Part shown: positions 38,470 through 47,084 of the stretch, one piece after another
How positions within the stretch are numbered: position 1 is the first letter of the stretch
Layout: the number at the start of each line of letters is the position of its first letter
Assembly: GCF_002563775.1 (NCBI RefSeq)
Contig: NZ_PDJO01000001.1
Span: forward strand, 3,660,501 to 3,724,500
DNA from: Thioclava sp. ES.031
Lineage (GTDB): Bacteria > Pseudomonadota > Alphaproteobacteria > Rhodobacterales > Rhodobacteraceae
DNA: 64,000 nt
Direction of reading: 5' to 3'
Notes under the pieces: model-generated
What the model was told of the DNA's origin: nothing
Database searches by the model: none
Seen by the model: only the letters and a program-made list of their open reading frames with translations
Made by a program: the position numbers and the translations under genes

Positions 38470-39684
38470 GTGCCCCAGCGCGTGATGGAAATGATCAAGA
38501 CCGCCCCGGTGAAAATTGGCACGGATCATTCCTCAATGCGCAACCGCAACGAACGGCTGGTGATGTCGCTGATTCGCCGCCGTGGCGCCCTCGCGAAATC
38601 CGAAATTGCGCGGATGACGGGCCTCTCGGCGCAGACCGTTTCCGTCATCATGCGCGCGCTCGAAGATGAAGGCTTCCTGCTGCGCTGCGACCCGGTGCGC
38701 GGCAAAGTCGGCCAGCCCACGGTGCCGATGCGCCTGAACCCGGATGGCGCCTATTTTCTGGGGCTGAAAGTCGGACGTCGCCGCACCGAAGTGATCTTGA
38801 TCGACATGATGGGCACGCCGATCTCGCGAAGCGTCTCGCGCCACGACTACCCCACCGCCGCCGATACCATCGCCTTCGCCATCGACGCGATCGCGCGGAT
38901 GGTGACGGAATTGCCCGCCTCGAAACGCGAGCGCATCTCGGGCCTCGGCATCGGCGCGCCGTTCCGGATGTGGGACTGGGGCGTAGCGCTCGGGCTGGAA
39001 GAAAGCGCGATGGCCGATTGGCGCGAGCGCGACATCCGCGCCGAGCTGGAGGCGATCTACCCGTTCCCCGTGGTGCTGGAAAACGACGCCTCCGCCGCCT
39101 GTTCGGCAGAGCTGCTGCTGGGCGATCAGACCCTGCCGGACGATTTCCTCTATGCGTTCGTGGGCTTCTTCGTGGGCGGCGGGCTGGTGATGAACGGCTC
39201 GCTTGTGACCGGCCCCAACAACAATGCGGGCGCGCTTGCCTCGATGCCGGTGCCCGACGGTCACGGCGGCCAGTGCCAATTGCTCGACGTGGCCTCGCTC
39301 TCAGCCATCGAAGCGGCCATGGCCGAGCGTGGCCTCGATGCGAGTTTCCTCTGGGAGCGGCGCGATGTGTGGGATCTTCCCGAAGACATCGTCGAGGACT
39401 GGCTCGCGAAAGCGGCGCGCGGCCTCGCGACTGTCGCCGCCTCCTCGGCGGCGCTGTGCGATCTCGATGCGATGGTGATCGACGGCTGGATGCCCAACGA
39501 TCTGCGCGCGCGGCTCGTCGGCGCCACCGAAGCGGAACTGGCGAAGATCAACCTCTCGGGCGCGGAAGTTCCGATCGTGCGCGAGGGTCAGGTGGGCCCC
39601 GATGCCCGCGCACTGGGGGCCGCGACCCTGCCGCTGAGCCTGCGTTTCCTGACCGAGATCGACCTGCCCGATCAGACCGACTGA
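38470..39684 (+). CDS. frcR: ROK family transcriptional regulator (FrcR-like)
   Basis: A 404-residue repressor with an N-terminal winged helix (LAKSEIARMTGLSAQTVSVI at about residues 42-61) and a ROK sugar-binding domain with DASAACSAELLLG and GFFVGGGLVMNG. ROK repressors release DNA on binding the transported sugar or its phosphate. Divergence from frcBCA and the dyad between them suggest it controls that operon. The GTG at 38470 has GGAG at a good distance; an ATG at 38485 is an alternative. Its end overlaps the histidine kinase gene, on the other strand, by 13 bases. Confidence 0.85.
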   Translation: MPQRVMEMIKTAPVKIGTDHSSMRNRNERLVMSLIRRRGALAKSEIARMTGLSAQTVSVIMRALEDEGFLLRCDPVRGKVGQPTVPMRLNPDGAYFLGLKVGRRRTEVILIDMMGTPISRSVSRHDYPTAADTIAFAIDAIARMVTELPASKRERISGLGIGAPFRMWDWGVALGLEESAMADWRERDIRAELEAIYPFPVVLENDASAACSAELLLGDQTLPDDFLYAFVGFFVGGGLVMNGSLVTGPNNNAGALASMPVPDGHGGQCQLLDVASLSAIEAAMAERGLDASFLWERRDVWDLPEDIVEDWLAKAARGLATVAASSAALCDLDAMVIDGWMPNDLRARLVGATEAELAKINLSGAEVPIVREGQVGPDARALGAATLPLSLRFLTEIDLPDQTD

Positions 39685-41051
39685 CCCGGCGCGGCGAAGC
39701 GCAGCGACACGATCAGGCCCGGCCGATTGTCGGACAGTTCCAGCTCCGCCTCGTGCAGCCCCGCCACCGCATGAACCAGTGCCAGCCCCAGCCCGTTGCC
39801 CGGCGTCGTGCGCGAGCGTTCCAGCCGATAAAGCCTGCGCAGAACCTTCTCGCGCTCGGCTGCGGGAATACCGGGGCCATGATCCGCCACGCTGAGAATG
39901 ATCGCGCCGTTCTCGCGCGACAGGCGCACCGTGATCTGCGGCGCAGGGCCACCATGACGGATCGCATTCTCGATCAGGTTCGACAGCATCTGCCCCAGCA
40001 GGCCCCGGTCGCCATGCACCATTAGCGGCGCATCGGGCCGTTGCAGGGTCAGTGCCCCGCCCGCCTCTTCGGCGCTCGCCTCGTACAGCTCGGTGATATC
40101 GGCCGCGAGCGCGCCCAGATCGACCGATGCGAACCGCGCCTTCGGACTGCCGCCCTCGATCTGAGCGATCCGCAGCAGCGAGTGGAAAACAGCCACCGCG
40201 CGTTCGGCCTCGGTACCCGCCTGCTCGGCCAGAGCCCGGGGCGGCGTGTCCTCGGGCAAAGCTTCCTTCAGTTCCGACAGCAGCACGGAGATCCGTTGCA
40301 TCGGCGTCTTCAGGTCATGGGCGATATCGGCGGAGACCTGACGCAGCGCCGCCACCGTGGCCTCCTGCGTCTCGGCCATCACGTTCAGCCGCGCCCCGAT
40401 CCGTGCGAGGTCGTCGCCGCGCTTGGCCTTGATCTCGTCACGCGGCACCCGCGCCTCCAGCCGCCCCTCGGTCAGATCGTCGAGCGTCTCCTCGATCGCG
40501 CTCACCCGCTTGCGCGCCCGCATCCCGACCCACGCGCCATAGGCGGCAGAGACCAGGAGCGACGGCACGAAGGAGAAGACGAGGATCGCGAGGAAGGTCG
40601 AGGTCAGTTCGGCAATCGGCGCGCGGCTCTCGCCGATCACCAGCAATCCACCCGCAAGCGGCATGGTCAGCGTGAAATATCCATGTTTCGAGAGCGGCGC
40701 ATATTCGGGATGCCGCGAGATGACCCAGCGGTCGCCCTCATGCGTGACCCGCACATTGCCAACCTGCCGCCCGTCCGACATCACGAAGGCGATGGCGCGC
40801 TCGGACGGGTCCGAGGCCCGCGCCTCCGCCGAGACGATGACCGACAAAGTCTCGGGATTGGCCGCGACCTGAAACACCGCCGTCTGCTGCTTGAGATCGG
40901 CGCGGATCGAATCCTCGGTCGAGGAGCGCAGCGCGACATAGGCAAAGCCCAGCGTCACCAGAAGGATCGCGAAGACGATCCCCATCAGCCCCAGCGCCTG
41001 CCGCAGCGGCGTCGAGGCAAGGATTTCCGCGCGGTTCAGACGTGCCTTCAT
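39672..41051 (-). CDS. Sensor histidine kinase
   Basis: A 459-residue membrane kinase. First helix about residues 20-42, a small periplasmic domain to about 150, second helix about 152-176, HAMP, then the phospho-accepting H245 in ADIAHDLKTP. The ATPase domain has NLIENAIRHG, DHGPGIP and GNGLGLALVHAV. It pairs with the response regulator upstream (TGATG coupling). The HAMP helices carry the EETLDDLTEGRLEARV pattern. The signal is unknown; proximity to the DegQ-like protease suggests envelope stress. Confidence 0.92.
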   Translation of the reverse strand: MKARLNRAEILASTPLRQALGLMGIVFAILLVTLGFAYVALRSSTEDSIRADLKQQTAVFQVAANPETLSVIVSAEARASDPSERAIAFVMSDGRQVGNVRVTHEGDRWVISRHPEYAPLSKHGYFTLTMPLAGGLLVIGESRAPIAELTSTFLAILVFSFVPSLLVSAAYGAWVGMRARKRVSAIEETLDDLTEGRLEARVPRDEIKAKRGDDLARIGARLNVMAETQEATVAALRQVSADIAHDLKTPMQRISVLLSELKEALPEDTPPRALAEQAGTEAERAVAVFHSLLRIAQIEGGSPKARFASVDLGALAADITELYEASAEEAGGALTLQRPDAPLMVHGDRGLLGQMLSNLIENAIRHGGPAPQITVRLSRENGAIILSVADHGPGIPAAEREKVLRRLYRLERSRTTPGNGLGLALVHAVAGLHEAELELSDNRPGLIVSLRFAAPGQSV

Positions 41052-41722
41052 CAGCCCTCGATCCGGTAGCCCGCGCCGCGCACGGTGTGGATGAGGTCAC
41101 GGTCGAACGGCTTGTCGACCTTGTTCCGGAGCCGCGAGATATGGGTTTCCACGACATTGGTCTGCGGGTCGAAATTCAGATCCCAAACGCCCTCCAGCAG
41201 CATCGTCCGGGTCTGCACCCGGCCCTTGCGGCGCAGCAGGAATTCCAGAAGCGAGAACTCCCGCGGCAGAAGGTCGATCTCCTGCCCGCCGCGCGTCACC
41301 TTACGTGCGATCAGGTCCATCTTCAGATCGCCCGCCTCCAGCATCACCTGCTCCGACTGCGCCTGCGGACGGCGCGCCAATGCGGCGAGCCGCGCCGACA
41401 GCTCGCCGAAGGCGAAGGGTTTCACGAGGTAGTCGTCCGCGCCTGCGTTGAGCCCCTCGATCCGGTCATCCACCCCGCCGATCGCGGTCAGGAAGATGAT
41501 CGGCGTCGTGACCTTCGCGGCGCGGATCGCGCGGGTGATCGAAAGCCCGTCCAGCTCGGGCAGCATCCGGTCGATGATCATCACGTCATAGCTGCCGCCC
41601 AGCGCCTGTGTCAGCCCGTCGCGGCCATTCGCGAGATGATCGACCGTATGGCCCTCCTCGCGCAGGCCCCGCAGCACGTAATCGGCGGTGGTCGCGTCGT
41701 CTTCGATCAACAGCAGTTTCAT
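41051..41722 (-). CDS. OmpR/PhoB-family response regulator
   Basis: A 223-residue regulator: receiver domain with D51 as phosphorylation site in MIIDRMLPELDG and the conserved KPF, then a winged-helix output domain with EFSLLEFLLRRKGRVQTR and DPQTNVVETHISRLRNK. The start at 41722 (MKLLLIEDD) is clear. It is transcribed with the kinase gene and divergent from the protease gene at 41888. Confidence 0.93.
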   Translation of the reverse strand: MKLLLIEDDATTADYVLRGLREEGHTVDHLANGRDGLTQALGGSYDVMIIDRMLPELDGLSITRAIRAAKVTTPIIFLTAIGGVDDRIEGLNAGADDYLVKPFAFGELSARLAALARRPQAQSEQVMLEAGDLKMDLIARKVTRGGQEIDLLPREFSLLEFLLRRKGRVQTRTMLLEGVWDLNFDPQTNVVETHISRLRNKVDKPFDRDLIHTVRGAGYRIEG

Positions 41723-41887
41723 CGCACTCGCTTTCTCGGTTCGCGACATATGTGGCCGATGCCACCGCACAAGTCACGCACCCCTCCCCTAAAGGTGAAA
41801 AGGATAACAGCTCTGCAATCTTCCCGCAGAGTTCCTGACAGGCTAGGCCCTCACATAGGGTGCATCCCTGTCAATAAGGAGAGAAAG
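41723..41887. promoter_or_regulatory. Divergent promoter region of the two-component and protease genes
   Basis: 165 bases. Inverted repeats GTGGC/GCCAC (near 41752-41765) and CTCTGC/GCAGAG (near 41811-41831) are visible, and a GGAGAG ribosome site precedes the protease. One shared region suggests the regulator may control the protease (inference). Confidence 0.4.
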
Positions 41888-43042
41888 ATGCAGGACATTC
41901 GCAAAGCTCCCCTGCTGCGCACCCTCGCGACCACCGCAATGCTCGGCGCCGGCGTCGTGGCAACGAGCGGGCTCGCACTGGTCCCGAACGTGGCCGCCGC
42001 CGAAACCTTCACCAACACCGTCGATCTGGTGAAGAAGGTGATGCCCGCCGTGGTCACCATCGAGATCAAGAAGCAGGCCAACGATCAGGAAATGGCCCAG
42101 ATGGGGATGCCGCAGGATTTCCCCTTCGAGTTCTTCCAGCGTCGTTTCGGCATGCCCGACATGGGGCCCAACGGTCAGGGCCAGCAGATGCAACGTCCTG
42201 AGATCACCGGCCTCGGCACCGGCTTCATCATCCAGAAAGACGGCCATATCGTCACCAACGCCCATGTCGTCGATGGCGCCGAGAGCGTTAAGGTTACCTT
42301 CTCCGACGGCTCGACCGCAGATGCGAAAGTGATCGGCGAAGACAAGGCCACCGATATCGCGCTGATCAAGGTCGATACCGACAAGGACCTGCAGACCGTG
42401 GGCTTCGGCGACAGCCAGACCGCACAGGTCGGCGAGCCGGTCGTGGCGATCGGCAACCCGTTCGGCCTTGGCACCTCCGTGTCGACCGGCATCGTCTCGG
42501 CCAAGGGTCGCGACTTGAAATCGGGCCCGTTCGATAACTACATCCAGACCGACGCAGCCATCAACAAAGGCAACTCGGGTGGCCCGCTCTTTGACGCCCA
42601 AGGCGAAGTGATCGGCATGAACACCGCGATCCTGTCGCCCACCGGCGGTTCCGTCGGGATCGGTTTCTCGGTGCCCTCCGACACCATCAAGGGCGTCGTC
42701 GCCGATCTGCAGAACAGCGGCACCGTCAAGCGCGGCTTCCTCGGCGTGCAGATCCAGCCGGTCAGCGAGGACATCGCGGCAGCGCTGGGTCTCGACAAGC
42801 CCGAAGGCGTTCTCGTGGCCGATGTGTCGCCCGATACGCCCGCGAAGAAAGCTGGCCTGAAGCGCGGCGACATCATCGTCGGTGTCGATGGCAAGCCGAT
42901 GAAAGAGCCCCGCGATCTGACCCGTGCCATCGGGTCCGACGAGCCGGGCACCGAAGTGCAGCTCTCGCTGCTGCGCGCGAACAAGCCGCTCACGCTCTCC
43001 GTCACTCTTGATGAGCGGCCCACCGAGAAGACCAAGTCGTAA
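41888..43042 (+). CDS. DegP/DegQ-like periplasmic serine protease with one PDZ domain
   Basis: A 384-residue trypsin-like HtrA protease. The signal peptide is cleaved near residue 38 (VAAAE). The catalytic triad is H126 (NAHVVD), D156 (TDIALIK) and S230 (GNSGGPL). There is one PDZ domain at about residues 272-365 beginning RGFLGVQIQ. Most DegP/DegQ/Do proteases have two PDZ domains and about 450-500 residues; this one stops after the first, an architecture like DegS but exported. It degrades or refolds damaged envelope proteins. The start follows AGGAGAGA. A terminator follows. Confidence 0.93.
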   Translation: MQDIRKAPLLRTLATTAMLGAGVVATSGLALVPNVAAAETFTNTVDLVKKVMPAVVTIEIKKQANDQEMAQMGMPQDFPFEFFQRRFGMPDMGPNGQGQQMQRPEITGLGTGFIIQKDGHIVTNAHVVDGAESVKVTFSDGSTADAKVIGEDKATDIALIKVDTDKDLQTVGFGDSQTAQVGEPVVAIGNPFGLGTSVSTGIVSAKGRDLKSGPFDNYIQTDAAINKGNSGGPLFDAQGEVIGMNTAILSPTGGSVGIGFSVPSDTIKGVVADLQNSGTVKRGFLGVQIQPVSEDIAAALGLDKPEGVLVADVSPDTPAKKAGLKRGDIIVGVDGKPMKEPRDLTRAIGSDEPGTEVQLSLLRANKPLTLSVTLDERPTEKTKS

Positions 43043-43067
43043 TACTTGACGTCTATCGGTTAGAAGG

Positions 43068-43106
43068 CACGCCCGGAGCATCTGCTTCGGGCGTGACTTT
43101 TATTTT
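43068..43106 (+). terminator. Terminator between the protease gene and the convergent glycosyltransferase gene
   Basis: Stem CACGCCCGGAGC / GCTTCGGGCGTG (G-T pairs allowed), loop ATCT, then ACTTTTATTTT. It probably serves the protease gene; the other strand has AT-rich sequence that could serve the convergent gene. Confidence 0.8.
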
Positions 43107-43112
43107 GAAGGG

Positions 43113-44756
43113 TCAGTTTGCGCTGTCGGGCGCGGGAGTCGGCGCAGCCTCGGGAGCAGCCTCGGGCGCAGCTTCAGCGGGCGGCGCGATCGTCTCCGCC
43201 ACCTGATAGAGCCTCCAGTCGTCCTGCCGGAAATGCCGCTCCGCGATCTGGCTGAGCCCGTCGACGCCTTCGACCGGCTTCGCCGCGAGCACGAGGCCGC
43301 CGGGATGATCCGCCATCCAGCGCCCCAGATCGGCGCTGTTGCCAAGCACCGTCACAGGTTTCTCAAGCCGCGCGACGAAGGAGAACTGCCCCGCATAGCC
43401 GCGATCGGTGGTGGCCACGCCATTCTCGGAATGTGCGGCGATCAGGCTCGCGATCGGGGCCGGATCGTAGACTTTCCAAAGGATCGGCCAGACCATGATC
43501 TGAATGGCGATCAGCACCAGCGGCGCGACGAAGGCTTCGGCGAACCAACCCTGCCGCGCCTTCAGCACGATCAGCGCGCCGCCCACGAGCAGCGCCACAC
43601 CCGCGATCACGAAGAGCCACGAGCCGGTGCCCTCGGGCAGTTCCGGGAACGCCCCGAAATGCACCGATGCCGCGGCAATCGCCGTCGCCACCCCGGGCAG
43701 AAGCCACAGCAGGCGCAGCCAGCGCATCCGACGCTCCGCCGTGGGCAGCAGCCCCGACAGGATCAGCGCCAGCGCGGGCAGCTCGGGTACGAGGTAATGC
43801 GCCTGTTTGCCCGAAATCAGCGAGAAGGCGACGAAGGCGGTGGCGAACCAGACCGCCACCATGCGCGTGCCAGCATCCTCCCAAAGCCGCGAGGGTTTGA
43901 ACGTGGCCAACCCCGCGCGACTCCAGCCCCACGGCCAGAGGAAGAAGGGCAGCAGCGCCACGAAGAACCAGACGGGGCGACCATGGGCGAAGCTTTCCAC
44001 CATCCGCCCGGCGCTTTGCTTCCACAGGATCTGCTCGCGATATTCGGCTCCGCCGAAAATGATCGCGGGGCCCAGCCACAGCAGCACGATACCGAAACCG
44101 ATCAGAAAACCGATCCCGATCCGCGCATACCACTGCTTGAGCGCGGGCCGCTCCGCCCCGGTCGCCCAAAGCGGCATCAAAAGCGCAGTCGGCAGCACAT
44201 GCACCAGGATCACCGGCCCCTTGGCGAAGACGCCGAAAGCCAGCGCGATGCCAAGCCCGATCACCGGGGCGAAGCGATCGGTGTCGCGCATCGCCCAGAC
44301 CGCGAGCATCCCCAGCAGCGTCGCCGCCGTCAGCATCGTGTCGAACATCGTCGTGGAGCCGAACAGCAGGAACACCCCGCTCGTCCCGAGGATCAGCGCG
44401 GCGAGCCCGGCGCGCTCGGGCTCTTCCGGCCAGAGCCTGCGCGCGAGCATCGCCACCAGCCCGACCGACAGCAGCCCGAAAGCGGGCGCAACCAGCCGCG
44501 CCGCCCATTCGCTGGGGCCCGTAACGCTCCAGACGATATTGATGAGCCAGAACAGAAGCGGCGGCTTGTCGGAATAGATCGCCCCGTTGAGATGCGGCAC
44601 CAGCTTGGAGCCGCCCTGCCACATCTCCCAGGCGACGGTGACATAGCGCGTCTCGTCGATCGCCATCAGCGGGCGCATGACCATCAACACCACCGCGCTC
44701 AGCGCGAAAAGGAAAAGCGCCCCGATCAGGGGAACGCGCCAAGCGGTCGAACTCAT
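43113..44756 (-). CDS. Glycosyltransferase family 39/ArnT-like membrane protein
   Basis: A 547-residue integral membrane protein with about 11-12 helices. After the first helix it has IDETRYVTVAWEMW, the acidic DE-containing first periplasmic loop of ArnT/PMT-type (GT-C) transferases, and YSDKPPLLFWLI further on. Such enzymes move lipid-linked sugars such as aminoarabinose onto lipid A or proteins. No other lipid A or glycan genes are adjacent, so acceptor and donor are unknown. The C-terminus is low-complexity, rich in Pro-Ala-Glu repeats. The start at 44756 (MSSTAWRVPLIG) is preferred. Confidence 0.88.
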   Translation of the reverse strand: MSSTAWRVPLIGALFLFALSAVVLMVMRPLMAIDETRYVTVAWEMWQGGSKLVPHLNGAIYSDKPPLLFWLINIVWSVTGPSEWAARLVAPAFGLLSVGLVAMLARRLWPEEPERAGLAALILGTSGVFLLFGSTTMFDTMLTAATLLGMLAVWAMRDTDRFAPVIGLGIALAFGVFAKGPVILVHVLPTALLMPLWATGAERPALKQWYARIGIGFLIGFGIVLLWLGPAIIFGGAEYREQILWKQSAGRMVESFAHGRPVWFFVALLPFFLWPWGWSRAGLATFKPSRLWEDAGTRMVAVWFATAFVAFSLISGKQAHYLVPELPALALILSGLLPTAERRMRWLRLLWLLPGVATAIAAASVHFGAFPELPEGTGSWLFVIAGVALLVGGALIVLKARQGWFAEAFVAPLVLIAIQIMVWPILWKVYDPAPIASLIAAHSENGVATTDRGYAGQFSFVARLEKPVTVLGNSADLGRWMADHPGGLVLAAKPVEGVDGLSQIAERHFRQDDWRLYQVAETIAPPAEAAPEAAPEAAPTPAPDSAN

Positions 44757-44943
44757 AGGCGTGTCTTTCTGTCGTCTGTGTCGAAGGGTTCCATATTGCT
44801 TGACCCCCGAATGCCCCCGCATGTCAAGCCACACGACCATCACGGCTGCAGGATGGGCGCTCAAAATGAATCAAGAAAAACTTGGAACTGCCCAGAGCGG
44901 GGCGACGTTGGATGTCCGAAGATACAGAAGGGAGACACGTACC
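44757..44943. promoter_or_regulatory. Divergent region with 7-base inverted repeat
   Basis: 187 bases between the divergent GT39 and lipoprotein genes. GCTTGAC (44798-44804) and GTCAAGC (44823-44829) form a perfect inverted repeat with an 18-base gap; each arm has a TTGAC-type core that could be a -35 element for either direction. Otherwise nothing stands out. Confidence 0.4.
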
Positions 44944-45213
44944 ATGAAGAAGATGTTCCTCATCCTGCCGCTCAGCGCCACCGTTGCCGTCGCAGGCTGC
45001 CAGATGTCGCAACAAGACCGCGCTGCCGCGACCGGCGGTGTTGCCGGTGCCGCGATCGGCGCTGCTGTTTCGGATGACGGCGACCGCCTCCAGAACGCCG
45101 CGATCGGCGGCGCAGTCGGCACCGTTGCAGGCGCTCTGATCGGCAAAGCCAACGAGCCGGGTCAGTGCCGCTATCGCGACTCCTATGGCCGCGAGTACAT
45201 CGCGCCCTGCTAA
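44944..45213 (+). CDS. Glycine-zipper lipoprotein
   Basis: An 89-residue envelope protein. A lipoprotein signal ends VAGC with the lipidated cysteine at residue 19. Then come two glycine-zipper helices, ATGGVAGAAIGAAVS and AAIGGAVGTVAGALIG, joined by SDDGDRLQN. The C-terminus ends with two more cysteines (CRYRDSYGREYIAPC). Such proteins associate with outer membrane or OmpA-like complexes. It is monocistronic, with GGGAG before the start and a strong terminator behind. Function is unknown beyond the family. Confidence 0.85.
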   Translation: MKKMFLILPLSATVAVAGCQMSQQDRAAATGGVAGAAIGAAVSDDGDRLQNAAIGGAVGTVAGALIGKANEPGQCRYRDSYGREYIAPC

Positions 45214-45237
45214 GGCCCCGCTACAGGTAACCTCGAA

Positions 45238-45270
45238 AACCGTTCGGACCCTCATCCGAACGGTTTTTTC
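45238..45270 (+). terminator. Rho-independent terminator after the lipoprotein gene
   Basis: A perfect 11-base stem AACCGTTCGGA / TCCGAACGGTT followed by TTTTC. Confidence 0.95.
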
Positions 45271-45395
45271 ATGCGCGATTGGCGGAACGTGCCGCAGACG
45301 TGACAGGCGCGGATTGTCGCACGCCATTGCCGCAGACCCTCTGCCCGGCTATCTCCACAGCCAAGCGCGACAGAGAAAAAGACCCCTAAATCCCT

Positions 45396-47084
45396 ATGAC
45401 AGACGCCACGACCGAAGCGCCGAAGCCGAAAGCCGTTCTGGCCCGTATCGCTCAGCCGGTGGCGGGGAAGTTGAAGCTCGCCGGGTGGCTCGGCGTGGCC
45501 TCGGCGCTGATCTGGCCCGCGCAGGCCGCACTGATCGGGCTGGTGCTGGGCGATCTGGTCGCGCCCGGAGTAAGCCCCGCGCTTTCGCCGCTTGCCGGGG
45601 CCGCGGGTTTCGTGGCGCTGGCGCTCGTGCGGATCGCGCTTGACTGGATTTCGCAGAAATTTTCCGCCGATGCCGCCGAGGTCGTGCTGCGCGAGAGCCG
45701 CGAGACACTGATCCGAAAGGCGCTGCGTCAGGCCAGCGGGGCCGCCGCGCTGTCGCCTGCGGAACTGGCCTCGCTCTCGGCGGAGAAGCTCGGCGCACTC
45801 GGTCCTTGGGCCACGCGCTACCAGCCCGCCTTCCTGCGCGCCCGGATCATTCCCCTCGCCTTCATCCTGCTCGCCGCCACGCAAAGCTGGGCGGTCGCGG
45901 GCATCTTGCTGATCGCGGGGCCGCTGATCCCGCTCTTCATGGCGCTTGTGGGCATGGCCGCGCAGGATGCCTCGGAAAAGCAGATGGTCGAGATCGGCTC
46001 GCTCAACCGCCTGCTGATCGACCGGATCGCCGCGATCACCGATCTTCGGCTTCTGGGCGCCGAGGCCCGCTCGCGCGCCGATCTGGAGACCAAATCCGAA
46101 GACTTGCGCGTCCGCACGATGGCGGTTCTGCGGGTGGCCTTCCTCTCCTCGACGCTTCTGGAACTGTTCGCCGCAATCGGCGTGGCGCTGGTCGCGGTCT
46201 ATGTCGGCTTCTCGCTGATCGGCTGGATGAATTTCGGCACATGGGGCAGCAAGATGACCCCGGCCGAAGGGATTTTCCTGCTGATGATCGCACCCGAATT
46301 CTTCCAGCCGCTGCGCGATCTGGCAGCGGCGTGGCATGACCGGGCAGCCGCGCTTGCCGTGGCCTCCGAGCTGGAGACGACCGAGACCGAAATCGCCAAG
46401 GCCAACACGCTGATGGGCACCGGCGGCGAAGGCACGGCGCCGCAGCTCGGGCCGCTGCACTGGCACGGTCTGCAAATCCGACCCGGCGAGGCCGCCGATC
46501 CGATCCCCCTGCCCGATGGCGACATCGCGCCGGGCGAGGCGGTGGCGATCACCGGGCCGTCGGGCGCGGGCAAGACGACGCTTCTGACCGCGCTGGTCGG
46601 GTTGATCCATCCCGAGGCGGGGGAGATCACGCTGGGCGACACCGCGCTGACCGAGCAAAACGCCGATGACTGGCGCGCGGCCTTCGGCTGGATTCCGCAA
46701 AGCCCGCGCTTCGCCGATGCGAGCCTGCGCGAGCTGATCACGCTGAACCGTCCCGGCGATCTCGATGCGGCGCTGGACGCCGCGCAGGCCACCGAGGTCG
46801 TCGCGGGCCTTCCCGGCGGGCTCGACGCCCGGCTGGGCGATATGGGCGGCGGCGTCTCGGGTGGCGAGGCGCGGCGCCTGCTGATCGCGCGGGCCCATTA
46901 CGCGGGCCGCCCGATCGTGCTCGCCGACGAACCGACCGCCGATCTCGATGCCGAGACGGGCGCCAAGGTAATTGCGGCGCTACTGGCGCTGCGCGCCCAC
47001 GGCACCACCCTGATCGTCGCGAGCCACGACCCCGCCCTCGTTGCCGCGATGGACCGCCAGATCGACTTGGAGGGCGCAGCATGA
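45396..47084 (+). CDS. cydD: Thiol-reductant ABC exporter subunit CydD
   Basis: A 562-residue half-transporter: six helices then an ATPase domain with GPSGAGKTT, signature VSGGEARRL and LADEPTADLD. CydDC exports cysteine/glutathione to the periplasm and is needed to assemble cytochrome bd. It overlaps cydC by four bases and lies ahead of cydABX, so maturation and oxidase genes are grouped. Confidence 0.94.
   Translation: MTDATTEAPKPKAVLARIAQPVAGKLKLAGWLGVASALIWPAQAALIGLVLGDLVAPGVSPALSPLAGAAGFVALALVRIALDWISQKFSADAAEVVLRESRETLIRKALRQASGAAALSPAELASLSAEKLGALGPWATRYQPAFLRARIIPLAFILLAATQSWAVAGILLIAGPLIPLFMALVGMAAQDASEKQMVEIGSLNRLLIDRIAAITDLRLLGAEARSRADLETKSEDLRVRTMAVLRVAFLSSTLLELFAAIGVALVAVYVGFSLIGWMNFGTWGSKMTPAEGIFLLMIAPEFFQPLRDLAAAWHDRAAALAVASELETTETEIAKANTLMGTGGEGTAPQLGPLHWHGLQIRPGEAADPIPLPDGDIAPGEAVAITGPSGAGKTTLLTALVGLIHPEAGEITLGDTALTEQNADDWRAAFGWIPQSPRFADASLRELITLNRPGDLDAALDAAQATEVVAGLPGGLDARLGDMGGGVSGGEARRLLIARAHYAGRPIVLADEPTADLDAETGAKVIAALLALRAHGTTLIVASHDPALVAAMDRQIDLEGAA

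Noticed and set aside
45252..46898. A 548-codon minus-strand frame opposite cydD
   Set aside because: The CydD ATPase motifs are on the plus strand. The minus frame also covers a terminator.
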